64,000 bases of DNA from NCBI RefSeq assembly GCF_016801865.2, contig NC_068939.1, positions 73,522,100-73,586,099 on the forward strand. The letters run 5' to 3'. A program made the position numbers and the translations under genes. Of this stretch, positions 12,001 through 24,275 are shown piece after piece. The stretch is from Culex pipiens pallens. Taxonomy: Eukaryota > Arthropoda > Insecta > Diptera > Culicidae. Each line of letters opens with the position of its first letter. Positions within the stretch are counted from its first letter, which is position 1. Below the pieces are notes generated by a model. The model was given only the letters and a program-made list of their open reading frames with translations. It was not told where the DNA came from and made no database searches.

Positions 12001-14300
12001 TATTGGAAAAGGCATTATTCCACTTTATGGAATAGATAAGAGATTTACCATGAAATATCGATCTGTAAACCATTGTTTGGTTTAATGGAAAATTGAAAAC
12101 AAAGTTCGTAAGTTCATGGTGTTCAACATTTTTAATCAAAGCATAACTACCACTTCTGTTCATAACAAATTCACCGCAACTTGTAAACCAACATCAACTC
12201 AAAATGGCTTCGTCATTTCTACGAATCCTTCCGTTCAACATACCAAGGCTTTGGCACGAGTTGAAATAGGTTAATTTCAGCAGAAATGTCTCAGCTGGGA
12301 CTTCCCACTAAGGCACGTGTAGAGCTAACCTCTGAAATCGTTTGAAACCAGCTTATTTTGCACCCTTTTGAATTCATAGTGAGAACCCAAGAAGATAGGG
12401 TAAACGGCTAGATTTTTGATCAATTAAAAGATTTTTTTTATCATCTTAGAGGGGTTTTTTTTATTTATCCTAAGTTTTAATGTCTTTATTTAAAATTTTA
12501 ATGTTTTTTCTAACTTTTTTCATGCTTAGAATAGATATTAAATTAAGGTAGCATCATAGCAAGCATAAAACGACGATCCAAAAGGCAAACCAACTAATGC
12601 CGTGCAAAAATAGCAAGCAAACCATGGTTGCGGCGGGGTCACCGGGGCTGTCGCACTCCCGCAAATGGAAACTTGGTCGGAGAGCCCTTTCAGAGATCCC
12701 TGAAGGCTTTCGCTAAAATCTCACCCGGTTCCGGTTCGAGGTGGATGGCGAATTAATTTTGTTTTTTTTTTGTGTGTGTGTGCCCTATTCAATGATGATG
12801 AATGAAGTAGGGTAATGAAGATTTTTGCAAAACAGATTTAATCTTTCTGGAATGGATTCAGAAAGGATGTATTTTGAAATAATTTTGATTGAAGATATGA
12901 AACCTAAGGATACTTTGATGTAATTCTGATGAAAATAAGCCTTATTAAAATAAGCAAAAAAATACCCAATTACAAACAATTTTTAAGTTTTAAATTTTGT
13001 TTAAAATCTTTTATCAATTCGTTTAATGTTCTTTAAACATCCATTTAGCTGAAATACACAATATCTTTTAAATTTAATTTCTTCGTTTTACATTCAAACC
13101 ACTCTCCACATAGTTTCAATTAGCTGAACGGCGCTAATTCCTTCAAAACAACTTAAGCCATGCCAAAGTGTCCGCGGCTCGGTCGTTAACCTTCCCCTGA
13201 AATCACCTGACACCATCGCGAACCGCCGGCCGCACTTGCCCCATCTTATCGGAGGCCCGTGGCAGCTCTCCCAAGTCCGGTTTCCGGTTTTAAGTTACGT
13301 GACCAGCCCCCCGCTAGTTGGCATATCGTAAAATTAAACAAAAATGAAAGTGCAATCGCAGCTTGGACCGTTTTGGACTGCGGCGGACAACGGTTCAAAT
13401 GTATTTAACCCTTGATGATCCAACCTGCTAAAAGCAACAACATGAAATTTTGTGAAATTATCTTTTAAGAAAAAACCGAAAATTTCAGAAATTTTATTTA
13501 TTTTTAATGAGACAGTCAAGGGTTATAACCAGCCCGCAGTCATCGTCGTGGGGTCGGCTATCAAAAATAAGCCGCATGAAAATGAAACTCATAAAAATAA
13601 CAAACCTGGCCCAGGCAACGAGAGATAGTGAACGTGGACCCCTCCCCAGTGGGGGGACATTCCATCTCGCTCCGAGAGGATAGTCCCGCGGTATCAAAAG
13701 TGACGCAGACGGCCGGCATGACAAACGGCAACAAAGCTGTTTTAATCGTTTTGACAGCTGAATGCTTTTTCGACGGAACGGGAAATTGGGTATCGGAGTG
13801 CAGATAATCTTGGTTGATGTAAAGTAGATCAACGGTGATAAGCTCCGGTGTGGCGATAAATGTAAAACGAGGTTAATTTTATCACTGTGACTACATTTTA
13901 GCGATTGTGTAACTGAAGAAGGAGTAACATTATTTTAAACAGCAACTTTGGTACCGGACATGAAATGCAGCCTTTTTTGGCAAAATAGATAACAATAAAA
14001 ATAAACTTGATTAGATAACAATAACCCTCTATGACTCAACGCAAAGTCAAGGTGAGGCAAAATTTGTTTCTACATTCCGAACTTAAAAAAAAAGATTTAG
14101 AAAAGTACACCTTTATATTCAAATAAATATGCAATTGTAACGAAAAAATTACCATTTTATTCGTTTTTTTTTATCTTTTCTTAATAAATAAGTATTAGAA
14201 AATACTAATGGCATAATCAACAAATTTGTTACAAACACCACGTCTAAGATATAAATCATTTTTTAGGCAGTATTTTTTTTTAACGTTTTATCGCTACCGA
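12001..14300. other. Intergenic region, no gene recognised
   Basis: AT-rich with islands of higher GC near 12600-12760 and 13140-13320 and a (GT)n run near 12771. I see no domain-bearing frame, splice pattern or terminal repeat in it. Confidence 0.4.
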
Positions 14301-14950
14301 CTGAAAAACCCTGTCAGTTTACACCCACTGTGTTAGCACCCAACGACGCCCCAACATCGCCATAATTTACAAACACCCACAATAATAAAACAAAAGCGAC
14401 CTCGGTAGAATACATTGTCTCACACCCCAAGTCCCTCAAAACCGGCCCAAGCCGCCGCCTGCCCCGCCCCCACTCACTCCTCCACGACTAATAGTCATGA
14501 ACAAATTAAACCCATCCACCCCCCCTCACCCCCAGACCCCCACACTAACCCATAAACATGCCAGTCACCCCCATCCCCAATAATCACGTCCATTCCTGTC
14601 GCTTCCCCACCAGAGCCCCAGCAAAACCTCCCTATCCCCTCTTAAAACCATTAATGCCCAATAAAAAAGTAGGGCACAAACACCACGTGTTGGCCGGCCC
14701 CATACGCCCCCTTCCTATATACAACCTCAGGATATCACTCGGCCACTACATTGTTCGATTCTTAATTCCAAATGAAAAGCACCTACTGTAGTTTCCATTC
14801 ATATGCATTTCTATGCTTCTTATGTCTAAGTGCTATCAACTTTTATGCCTTTCGGTGCACGACAATAATATTAGCCCTACTTTTATAAAACCCCTTCCGT
14901 CGACCCCGCGTCACCCTGAATAATAGAAGTGACTATGTAAGATCAGTGCG
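14300..14950. other. Strongly C-skewed intergenic stretch with TATA-like motifs
   Basis: From about 14320 to 14700 the + strand is dominated by C and A (many CCCC, CACCCCC and ACCCCCA words) with few G. TATA-like motifs occur near 14715 (CTATATAC) and 14882 (TTTTATAAAACC), and an initiator-like ATCAGTGCG near 14942. The distance between the second TATA and this initiator is about 57 bp, longer than the usual 30, so a promoter call is weak. Foldback copy 2 begins 80 bp downstream. Confidence 0.3.
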
Positions 14951-15029
14951 AGCGCCAGCCCACAGTATTGAAAGGCACGAGTCAAAGCCACCCAGAACCG
15001 ATGATGCTAAATGCCTTCTTAGAGCATAT

Positions 15030-16177
15030 GAGCAGTTCTCTACGGAATCGGCCTTTTTTCTTTAATTTTAATTTTTGTATTTTTTAATCCTGCTGAAACT
15101 TTTTTGGTGCCTTCGGTATGCCCAAAGAAGCCATTTTGCATCATTAGTTTGTCCATATAATTTTCCATACAAATTTGGGAGCTGTCCATACAAAAATGAT
15201 ATGTGAAAATTCAAAAATCTGTATCTTTTGAAGGAATTTTTTGATCGATTTGGTGTCTTCGGCAAAGTTGTAGGTATGGATATGGACTACACTGAAAAAA
15301 AAAGTGATACACGGTAAAAAATTGATGATTTCTAATTTAACTTTTTGTCACTAAAACTTGATTTGCAAAAAAATACTAATTTTATATGTTTTAGAGGACA
15401 TAAAATGCCAACTTTTCAGAAATTTCCAGAATGGCCAAAAAATCTTTGACCGAGTTATGATTTTTTGAATCAATACAGATATTTTCAAAAAATCTAATAT
15501 TGGTCGCAAACATTTTTCAACTTAATTTTTCGATGGGCACTAATTTAAAAAAATTAAAAACTGCGACTATTTTCAAAAAAGTCACCTAAAAATGGATTTA
15601 ACTTGAAAACGGTGCACTTTATCAAAATTTCACTGAAGTACTTTTTGATTGCAAATTTGATTTTACATCGAAAAATGAAGTTGAAAATTTTTGGGACTTA
15701 TATTTCGATTATTTTCAAAAACCGGTATTGATTCAAAAAATCATAACTCGGTCAAAGATTTTTTGCCCATTCTGGAAATTTCTGAAAAGTTGGCATTTTA
15801 TGTCCTCTAAAACATATCAAAAAATAAAAAATAAAAATAGTGTTTTTTTGCAAATCAAGTTTTAGTGACAAAAAGTTAAATTAAAAATCACCAATTTTTT
15901 TACCGTGTATCATTTTTTTTCAGTGTAGTCCATATCCATACCTACAACTTTGCCGAAGACACCAAATCGATCAAAAAATTCCTTCAAAAGATACAGGTTT
16001 TTGAATTTTCATGCATCATTTTTGTATGGCCAGCTGCCAAATTTGTATGGAAAATTATATGGACAAACTAATGATGCAAAATGGCTTTTTTTAGCATACC
16101 GAGGGAACCAAAAAAGTTTCAGCCGGATTAAAAAATACAAAAGAAAATCGAATGACCGAAATCTTAGAGAATTGCTC
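15030..16177 (+). mobile_element. Foldback element copy 2, A-to-B orientation
   Basis: The type A left end GAGCAGTTCTCTACGGAATC and the complement of the type B end at right are flanked by ATAT (15026-15029, 16178-16181). At 1148 bp this is the shortest complete copy, with arms meeting near 15540. Translating the arms yields repeated 65-92-residue frames that also appear in other copies. They are by-products of the repeat and not genes. Confidence 0.85.
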
Positions 16178-16181
16178 ATAT

Positions 16182-16497
16182 GGAAGGCACCCAAAAGTTT
16201 CAGCAAGATTACAAAATACAAAATTTAAGATATGCTTCAATTCAATTTCAATTCAATAAGTGTTTATTATATTTGACCAGTTCTGCTCCAGAATCTTTTC
16301 AACTGAGATCAATTCAAAAGCCTTTACAGGGAGGGTAAATGTTACTAAAAACCCTAGATCTATGAAGATTTTTTCCTATTTTTTACTTTTTTTTAATTTT
16401 AACAAGACAAATAGATGATGTTCAAGAAAAAAAAAGTTTTTTGGGATGACAAGAGTTTTTGACCTCCTGAACACGGGAACAAAATTGGGCAGTAGAA
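16182..16497. other. Short intergenic spacer
   Basis: AT-rich spacer between foldback copy 2 and the GAGGAG MITE. It contains two ATTCAATTTCAATTCAATA-like words near 16235 that may be the A/T-rich tail of a decayed retroelement. Nothing else is recognisable. Confidence 0.3.
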
Positions 16498-16499
16498 TA

Positions 16500-16700
16500 G
16501 AGGAGAAAAGCAACTCGCGACAAAATTTTGAGGCTAGGAATTTGGACAGGTATGATTTTCATAAAGTATTCGCCTCCTTTTCTCTCCCACAGAAATCCTG
16601 GGAACGAGGTAGCTGTCAAACTAGGCCAAAATGTTAAAGTCACTCACAAAATGAACTTTGAGTGATTTGAGTTCATTTCTGACGTCACGATTTTCTCCTC
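16500..16700. mobile_element. GAGGAG-ended MITE, copy 1
   Basis: Inverted ends GAGGAGAAAA and TTTTCTCCTC are flanked by TA (16498-16499, 16701-16702). The 201-bp body includes TTGAGGCTAGGAATTT, CTCCCACAGAAA and GACGTCACGATTT, all shared with a second copy at 47664-47849. Confidence 0.7.
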
Positions 16701-16799
16701 TATTAACCCATACATGTTTTTTTGCCTATATTTTTGCCAATATTAAAAGCATCTTTTAAAGGAACTTAAAAGTGTTACGTTCACCCACCTTTAGCAGTG

Positions 16800-17460
16800 T
16801 ATCCAATCAGTTGATAAACGTGGAATGTTCCCGTGTTTGGCTACTGGATCTCCTTCTGCGCACAGGTTCTTCCACTGGTCACCTGCTTCACCTTCTCCGT
16901 GTAACTTCCCACACACACACACACGTCGTCTGGTAACCCTCCACAGCACAACACTTTACAGTGCCAAACACCGGCACGTCGTCGTCGTCATCGTCGCGGT
17001 CGTCATTCTGCAGACGTTTGCAAATTTGTATTATTTTTTCCCGCTCAATTTTTTACACCACTTTACACCACCACCTCAAACAACCGGCATTCGGCAGACA
17101 CACTGGCGCACACCATTGAATTTTACTTTTTTTTTTGTCGGTTTTCAACACGGGGAAAACCCACTTTTATCTGGTGCCGGGAACACACAACACTTGTTTT
17201 CTGCCTGCTTCACTTTTTTTATTTATTTTTTTCAAAAGGGCGAAACAAAGCGCGCCTCTGTGTTTACATTTGCTTCTTCTTCTTTTTGGGCACGAACACA
17301 CACGCACGCACGCCTGTCCTTGGCGTGGGTTGTCACATCAATGTGTGCAACACAACAAAAACGCAATCCCCACATGCACACGCTCGGTGGAGGGTTATTG
17401 TTGCTGTTGTTGGGCCCAGGGAGATCTGCAAAAAACGAGAATAAAAGGGGTTTCATTATT
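16800..17460. other. GC-richer, CA-repeat-rich region, possible untranslated exon
   Basis: This stretch differs from its surroundings. It has a (CA)n run near 16910, CGTCGT runs near 16977 and many ACACAC words. On the minus strand, TTTTTTGCAG followed by ATCTCCCTGG near 17429 is a good 3' splice acceptor. It could be a 5' UTR exon of an unseen minus-strand gene. I see no conserved coding frame, so this is speculative. Confidence 0.25.
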
Positions 17461-17633
17461 AAAAATTGAGAACTATTTCACGCATGACTGAATCAACTCG
17501 AGGGAGTGAGGGAGGCAATTTGAATTGGGCAATATTTGTCATTTTTTTATTTTTTTCAATTGTATAGTCATCGAATTTTGTGAATAAAGTTTTTTTTTCG
17601 CCAAAAAATTGTTTTCGTCAAATCTTTAAATTC

Positions 17634-17913
17634 AAATAAGGCTTGCTAGGCCCAGTTAACAAAAATATAATTTAACCACGAAATTAAGAACTCCTCGTCA
17701 GAGTGTTCTGATACAAACAATGATCAAGCTCGAGCTGTCACAGCCCTGCGAAGTTTGTTGGCTGACATATCGGGCGGTCAGTAAAAAAAAATCGCCTGAC
17801 AAAAAAAAACTTTTGCTAGAAAGAGATAGGAAATCTGATGCAAACAAACCTCCAGCTGTCATGTACACATACTTTGAATGTCTTTGTTAATTTCTGACTA
17901 GAAAGCCTTATTT
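17634..17913. mobile_element. AAATAAGGCTT-ended MITE, copy 1
   Basis: The ends AAATAAGGCTTGCTAG and the complement of AAATAAGGCTTTCTAG form inverted repeats. The body holds CTCGTCAGAGTGTTCTGAT, GCTGTCACAGCCCTGCGAA and GAAAGAGATAGGAAATCTGA, which recur at 58857-59125. No coding capacity is visible. Confidence 0.6.
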
Positions 17914-19160
17914 ACCTGTAATGTGTTATTCAGTCTTATAATTTCAATTATTATATTTTTTATTTTTATTTTTTCAAGACATCCAGTATATTGTTCAATA
18001 AATCAGAAGGAAATTGAGTTTCTTTGCGATGTGTGGGACAAACTTGCCTTGCGTTTTTCTCAGCTTGCTGTTTTTTGCATATGAGACATTTATGCGAACA
18101 TGGGCAAAAAGTTTTAGATTTTTTTTCCAAAATTATTTGTCCTTGTTTTAGTTATAGTGTTGTCAGTTTTGAGAAGTTTCATTAAAGTATGAACTAAAAT
18201 ATATTTTATAGAGTTGTATACTGTTTTAATATAATTCATGTTTTGGAAGTGTTTCCATTCATTCAAACATCAGAGAACATCAGCTAAAAGAACTAAATAC
18301 ATTATAAGTTTTTTAAATAAAAGTACACATGATTCGTAATGAGAATTCGTATGGCAAATTAATGCGTACAGCTGAACAATTCTTTAAAAAGTTTTACGAG
18401 ATATTTTTAGATGCAAACATTTTTTCATATTCTTTCAAATCCTTTTATTTCTTGCCCCAATTTTTTGTCGAGAGTTTTTCCATTCTTTCAAACATGAACA
18501 GTTCCTATAAAAATAATACGAGAAAAATTTTAACTCAAATAATAAAAAAAAAATATTCTTTTATTTGTAATGATTCTATGATTTTTTGTATTCTTTCAAA
18601 TATTAACAGTTCTTTGATTTTCTTGCTAGATTGGTCTCTGAATTGTAATACATTTTAAAATTCTTATAAAAGAAATTATTCTTGTTTCAGGTTTTTATGA
18701 GTATTTACCATTCTTTCACACATGAACGTAAAATTTTAATAGCTTCAAGAGGTTTTTAAATATTTATTATAATGAAATTTATTTTAGAATTCAAAAGTAT
18801 TTTTAACTTATGTCAAGCTTACTATTCTTGTCTTGTGAAACATCTTTAAAAAGTTTTAGACAAAAAAATAAAAAAAAAACAATCAAAAACCCTCTTTTTA
18901 AATATTTTTCATTCAATTTCTGTTTCCCATAAATAATTTGTTCATCTGTCAGCAATATTTTTCAAAATTTGTTATTCATTCTTTAAAACGTTTACATTTT
19001 TTGAATAGTTTGGAGTTATATTATTTAATCATATATTAGGTTTAATTTAGTTGTCCGAGGCCCGAGTTATAATTTAACAAAATTTGAACTGTAGACGTGC
19101 GTGTGATAGGGATAAAACGGCTTTTGACTAAAATTTCCTTTATCCAATTTGACACATTTG
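17914..19160. repeat. AT-rich region with degenerate, roughly 115-bp periodic motif
   Basis: The words ATTCTTTCAAACATGAACAG or close variants recur near 18252, 18425, 18478, 18591 and 18711, the last three at spacings of 113-120 bp. This suggests an old decayed tandem array. No gene is seen. Confidence 0.35.
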
Positions 19161-19164
19161 CAGG

Positions 19165-19345
19165 CTGTGGCAAAATAGCACGATCTGATCGGCACTTCAA
19201 TACAAAAAAAAAGTGCTAGCTTTATACGTTTTTACGGTGTATATTTCAAGATTGAGTTTTGAGGTTATGTTGAGGTTAAAAGCTGATGAAATCAAAGCTG
19301 CACAAAATGGCATACTTGACTCAATTTAGCTCAAAACGGATGTGC
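19165..19345. mobile_element. Fragment related to the CGTCGTGCTA element family
   Basis: Contains GCAAAATAGCACGATCTGAT and the stretch with GAGGTTAAAAGCTGATG, GCTGCACAAAATGGC and CTCAATTTAGC. These parallel the right half of the elements at 21771-22277 and 41493-42679, but no termini are preserved. Confidence 0.4.
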
Positions 19346-19404
19346 GACAAAATATAGAACATTTATATGGAAATGAATAAAAATTTAAAACTGATTTCTT
19401 ACGT

Positions 19405-20311
19405 ACACACTAAGAAAAAAACGTGTAAATTTACGTCTTATTTGATGCACATAACTGGAGCGTCAAATAAAACGTAAAATTACATCTAATTACACGCCAT
19501 GCATTGGTCGTGTAATATTACACGCTTGATTTTGAATTGGTCGTGTAATATTACACGATTGATTTTGGGAACGTGCGCTCATTGGGATTGGGAAATCTTA
19601 TTGGAATTTATGTTCATTGTTTTCAACCGAATTGTCGATTATTTTCAGTTCACAGTTTAGGCTTCCTTTCCTCTTCCTAACAAGAATCTGCTCCAACGGC
19701 ACTTTTCATGATCCCTCAAGTGAAACGTGTCTGTTTCCTCGTTGTTACGGATCAGTCCATGGTTCTGATCTCGATACACCGGCAAACAGGTGACTGCTAT
19801 CTGCGGAAAAAATAGTGTGAATTTTACAAGACACAGACAAATTTCACCAAGCTTACCTTATTTATCAGTTTATAATCACTTTGGTCGCCAGATTTGGCGA
19901 AGAATCCGTGTTTGACCGGGCCATGATACGGCAAATCTTCGAAAAAATCTTCTCAAGAACAATTTTCTACACGTTGTTAAATATGGCGGTTGCTGCGATG
20001 ATTCATGGAACTGTCAAACACGAAAGAGCCAAGAACTCAAAACTGGGTTTGATTAGATGTACGATTACATCAACTTTGATGTAACGTTACATCAAATTTG
20101 ATGCTCCAGTTATGTGCATCAAATAAGGCGTAATGTTAGGTTCTTTGTGACGTAATTTTATGTTTTGCAAGATGTAAAGCTAGGTAAATGGGAATTTGAT
20201 GAATTTACGTCAAAATAAACCGAGATTTACATCAATATATCAATTACACGATCAGATTTTACGTTAGATGAACGATTGCGTTAAATGTAAAATTCCAAAT
20301 TTTTTAGTGTG
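19405..20311. mobile_element. CACACTAA-ended element with TA duplication
   Basis: The left end CACACTAAGAAAAAAACGTG and right end TTTTTTAGTGTG are flanked by TA (19403-19404, 20312-20313). Sub-terminal arms carry many inverted copies of words such as TTACACG, ACGTAA and GATGCACATAACTGGAGC (mirrored by GCTCCAGTTATGTGCATC near 20101). The central 300 bp is non-palindromic and may be captured sequence. Length is 907 bp with no transposase. Confidence 0.7.
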
Positions 20312-20313
20312 TA

Positions 20314-21459
20314 TATCTCGAGCAGATCCTTCTACATAACATTGTTTTAGAAAATATGCCACACCTGAAAGCCATTTCCGAGACACATCAAACAACCAGC
20401 TGATGTATGCTGACAAAAATGTCCACTTTTCATTTGTTTTTGTCGCATTCCTTCCGGCAGCAATTCCACGAAACGATTGCATAACCTGCCGTAACGCTTT
20501 CAAAGGACATGTTACAAGCATCGTTACGTCTTACGCGAACGACCCCCCTTCTTTTCCCACACCCTATCGAAACTTTGCATCTCCACCACATCCGGGGGCC
20601 GGGTCGCCGCAGATAAAATCTGCCGGAAGCAGCAAAAAATCTCATTCTGTACGGCTTCTGCCAGGCAGTGGTGTTTTCGAAGGAGGAACTCTTTCGGCAT
20701 CAGCACCAACTTCCGGAGAAGAGGACAACAGCATGAACAAAAAGTTAAGCAGGCAATCATGGCCCGGAATTGCTGGCAGACTCCGGTGGAGGAGGGTTGA
20801 CGCACTTGTGCTTTATTCTCTCTCTCTTGGCCGGAGAAGCCGGCAAAGGTTGAAAAGGTAAAAAGGAAAATCGATATTGCAAACAACCCCCAGGACCAGG
20901 GAGAGTCTGCTGGAGCTGCAGAAACGTCGAGCAAAGCATTTTTATGGAACTCATCAAGCACTTGAGCGTGTGTGTGTGTGTGCAGAAGTGCGCCACTTCT
21001 GGAATGCACCCGAGGAAAACTCCCAGCTTCCAAGAGGACCAGAAGGAGAGTACGTGACAATTCGGAAAGCCATCAAGTCAGCAGTAACCGTATTTATATA
21101 CGGAGGAGGGAAATTCCAGGAAATAAACTTGCCGCGGTGACATCTGGGTGGGCGAAAGCTCGTCGTTGACGGTTGCTGCTCAGTTCAGTTGTAAAGGAAA
21201 ACTCAATTCAAAGTCGAAACCCGCAAACTGGGTCATCCAGTATTCATGGCGGCGGAAACTGGTTCTGAAACAGACGGAGAGTTTACGAGGGATGTTGGGG
21301 GACATCCGTTTCGAGAGGTTTCAATGGCAAATGTTGTACGAGAAGAATTGACAAATAAAACAGCGATCAATTGATGAAATGAAGCAAGTAGTCATAAATT
21401 ATTTACATGAAATTAATTTTTGACAGTTTTAACCATCTCTATCTACCATCACTAAGCTT
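20314..21459. other. Intergenic region with scattered open frames
   Basis: Moderate GC content. A frame of 152 codons at 20403-20861 (+) and one of 178 at 20524-21060 (-) overlap each other and show no domain, signal peptide or splice logic. A (TG)n run lies near 20969 and a palindromic GTATTTATATAC near 21090. I call no gene. Confidence 0.35.
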
Positions 21460-21692
21460 CGCGCAGAAAAATATGTTGTACGATCAGCCTGTACGAGGTT
21501 TAATTCAACAAATGTTGAATGTAATCAACGCAGATTTTGCGTTGAAACAAACCTTGATTTTCTCAATTCCACAAAAATGTTTTGTTGTTTTGAAAAAGCT
21601 GCTTTGACGTTTAGCGTTGATTCAACAAAAATCTTGATTTTCAAATCAACAAAACGTTTTGTTGATTCAAGTATGCCTTATTTTTCTGCGTG
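21460..21692. mobile_element. CGCAGAAAAATA-ended MITE
   Basis: Left CGCGCAGAAAAATA and right TATTTTTCTGCGTG are inverted ends. The interior is a near-palindrome of words like AACAAAACGTTTTGTTGATT. About 233 bp. Flanking duplication is unclear. Confidence 0.5.
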
Positions 21693-21770
21693 TTAGAAAA
21701 TTGTACTTAGCTTAGGAACTTGAATCAATGGAAATGAATCTGATCTTCTACAATGGAAATGGAAAAGTAA

Positions 21771-22277
21771 CGTCGTGCTAACTTGTCGTACGTGCATTTT
21801 GGGCCACATTTAGTTAAGAACGCCATTTTGTGCACCTCACAATGCCACATCTTTTGACCTTCACAGATCCCCAAAATTCGATTTCAATCTTAAGATATTC
21901 AATGAAAACCAAAAAAGCTCCGAAATTTTTTGTCACTTTTCATATAAAAGTAGTTTTAATCTTGTCGTGCTATCTTGTAACTCCCTGAAAATTGATGTAA
22001 GTGCGACAAAAGGCCGAAAGGATTTCAGGTCAGGTTGCGTTTGACGCACGTACAAGCTAGACTACCGTAAACATTTGTAATTATAACTCGGGACTCCAGC
22101 AACCAACTTCAACCAAACTTCGGGAAAATGCACAGAATGGTCAGTCTAACAAAACGTGTTTGTTATTGTTTACATTGCGTGCTCTCGTTTTGTTTATTCA
22201 AGGTCAAACATTAAAACGCGCTTTTCTCGGAACGTCGAACAGGCGGGTGCGACAAGATAGCACGACGACGTCGATTT
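21771..22277. mobile_element. CGTCGTGCTA-ended element, copy 1
   Basis: Left CGTCGTGCTAACTTGTCG and right CGACAAGATAGCACGACG form the inverted ends, extended on the right by ACGTCGATTT. The interior is shared with 41493-42679 (GATCCCCAAAATTCGATTTC, GGGACTCCAGCAACCAACTT). No coding capacity. Exact outer limits are uncertain. Confidence 0.65.
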
Positions 22278-22571
22278 GTTAGTGTGCGTGGAACTTGCAT
22301 GAAACTGAAAAAAATGTCGAGTGCGGCACTAAAGTTTCAGTTCCAAGATGGTTGCGGAACTCATGCGGAACTAGCGCGTGTTTCTTCAAAAAACACTTTT
22401 GCAGCTCAAAAAACACCGCAGTGCGGTACTCAGTGCGGAACTAGCCCTCAAACGAAAGTACCATAAGTTGATCGTAGATGACGGTCGTAAGTTACGTACT
22501 TTCCTAAGTAACTTAACTATTTACTTTACTTACCTAGATGTTCTAAGCTAAGTGTTTGTAGATAGCCCATA

Positions 22572-23989
22572 GAGCAATTCCAGCTCAAATCAGGAATTTT
22601 TCTGGTACTTTTGTACCCAACCCTCTCCGATTTCAATGAAACTTTGTAGACATGTTATTCTAGGCCTATATAAGCCATTTTTGTGTATATGGAGCCAATA
22701 GTACTCGAAAATAACATTTGAGAAGGGCGTAAGGTATTTAAATATTTTTGTATTTTGTAAATTAAAAATTACTGTATCTCGAAGCCATTGCGTCGTATCA
22801 AAAAGTGGTCAAAGACAAACTTGTAGGAAATCTTTTTGATTTATATCGTTTTTATATTTAAGTAATCAAATTTACTATCCTGGTTTCTACCACACTGAAA
22901 AAAATATTCTATTTTCAGTTATAAGCAATGTAATTAAGCTTATATCTGTCAGCCCTTACATCCAATTGAAATGCTGTCAAAGGCAAACTTATGGAAAATT
23001 GGACGAGCTTTCCGGTAAAAATATTTACGAGACTGAAAAACCAAGTCTGTTATATAGAAATTGCCAAAAACCACAAAAAAAACGTTTTTTCAACATTTTC
23101 ATTTTTAAAACCGCTGTATCTTCCCAAGGATTGGACATAGGACAATGGTCAATATCGAGACTTTTATGTAAAATTGTCTGGAGAATCGATTCCCACTACC
23201 GGTTTTCAAAAATTTTGACGTTTAGACCACTTTTCAAAAAAACAGCATTCATAAAGTGAATACACTACACAGCGTATAAATAACACTTATTTTTATCAAA
23301 ATATCTGAGATCAGGCCTCAAAAAAGGTGTATTGAACACACTAAAGTACTTATAACTTTTTATAGGGTTGTCAGATCTTCAATCTTTTGGGCTCGTTGGA
23401 AAGGTCTTTCGATTACCTATCCAACGATGGGTCGCATAATAGATCCGGACAACTTTTTCATCAAAATATTTGAGATCCGGCCTCAAAAACGTGTATAAAA
23501 AAACACTTAAGTGCTCATAACTTTTGAAGGGAGTTGTCAGATCTTCAATCTTTTGAACGCGTTGGAAAGGTCTTTCAAATACCTTTCTAACAATATATAG
23601 CATGACGGGTTTTCTTACAAAAACCACCCTTTTTACAATCTTCCAAAGTTTAGCTAAAACCGTTTTTTTAGCATAACTTTTGAAGTACTTTCCTCAACTT
23701 CATAATATTAACTAAGGTCTTGTGGGACACCGAGACGGATCGAATGAGACCAAAACAGTCTAAATCGGTTCAACCAGTCCGGAGATAATCGAGTGCATAT
23801 TTTTGGGTGCACGGACTCACATCCAGACACATGCATAGACATTTGTTCAGAATTTGATTCTGAGTCGATAGGTATACGTGAAGGTGGGTCTAGGAGGTCG
23901 AATAAAGAAGTTCATTTTTTGAGTGATTTTATAGCCTTTCCTCATTGAGGTGAGGAAGGCAAAAATCCTGATTTGAGCTGGAATTGCTC
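22572..23989. mobile_element. GAGCAATTCCAGCTC-ended element, 4-bp duplication
   Basis: Inverted ends GAGCAATTCCAGCTCAAATC are flanked by CATA (22568-22571, 23990-23993). Length is 1418 bp. The interior includes repeated phrases (GTTGTCAGATCTTCAATCTT twice; GGAAAGGTCTTTC twice) and a right part (TCAGAATTTGATTCTGAGTC ... GAGGTGAGGAAGGC) that recurs truncated at 33105-33695. The terminal nine bases match the foldback family ends. No transposase frame is present. Confidence 0.8.
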
Positions 23990-24028
23990 CATAACGCCCA
24001 GAACTGTTTGCTTAGCGTAAACTTAGTT

Positions 24029-24275
24029 CAGTCCAGATTCGATTAGGGACCATCCATAAACCACGTGGACACTTTTAGGGGGGGGGGGGGGGTAATTGCG
24101 ATTGTCCACGCTCCATACAAAAAAGTTTTTTTTTTGTATGGACAATTGTCCACGAGGGGGGGGGGGGTTTCGAGATTCCCAAAAAAGTGTCCACGTGGTT
24201 TATGGATGGTCCCTTATACGAAAATTCGATTATCCGAAATTCCACTATCCGAAAATTTGTATGGGACTTTGGATA
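24029..24275. mobile_element. Pogo/Tigger-like terminal fragment, split by a MITE
   Basis: CAGTCCAGATTCGATTA before, and TACGAAAATTCGATTATCCG after, the Harbinger-like MITE together resemble a pogo-type end carrying GATTATCCGA words. The opposite end was not found. A related end begins at 63842. Confidence 0.4.
24046..24213. mobile_element. Harbinger-like MITE with two poly-G tracts, copy 3
   Basis: Ends GGGACCATCCATAAACCACG and its complement are flanked by TTA (24043-24045, 24214-24216). G runs at 24078-24092 and 24156-24167 lie on the same strand. Length is 168 bp. It sits inside a pogo-like fragment. Confidence 0.82.

Noticed and set aside
16825..17469. 214-residue + strand frame
   Set aside because: Low-complexity CA- and CT-rich sequence gives a long open frame by composition. 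A better reading is an untranslated or non-coding stretch.
20403..21060. Overlapping frames of 152 (+) and 178 (-) residues
   Set aside because: No domains, signal peptides or splice logic, and they overlap on opposite strands.
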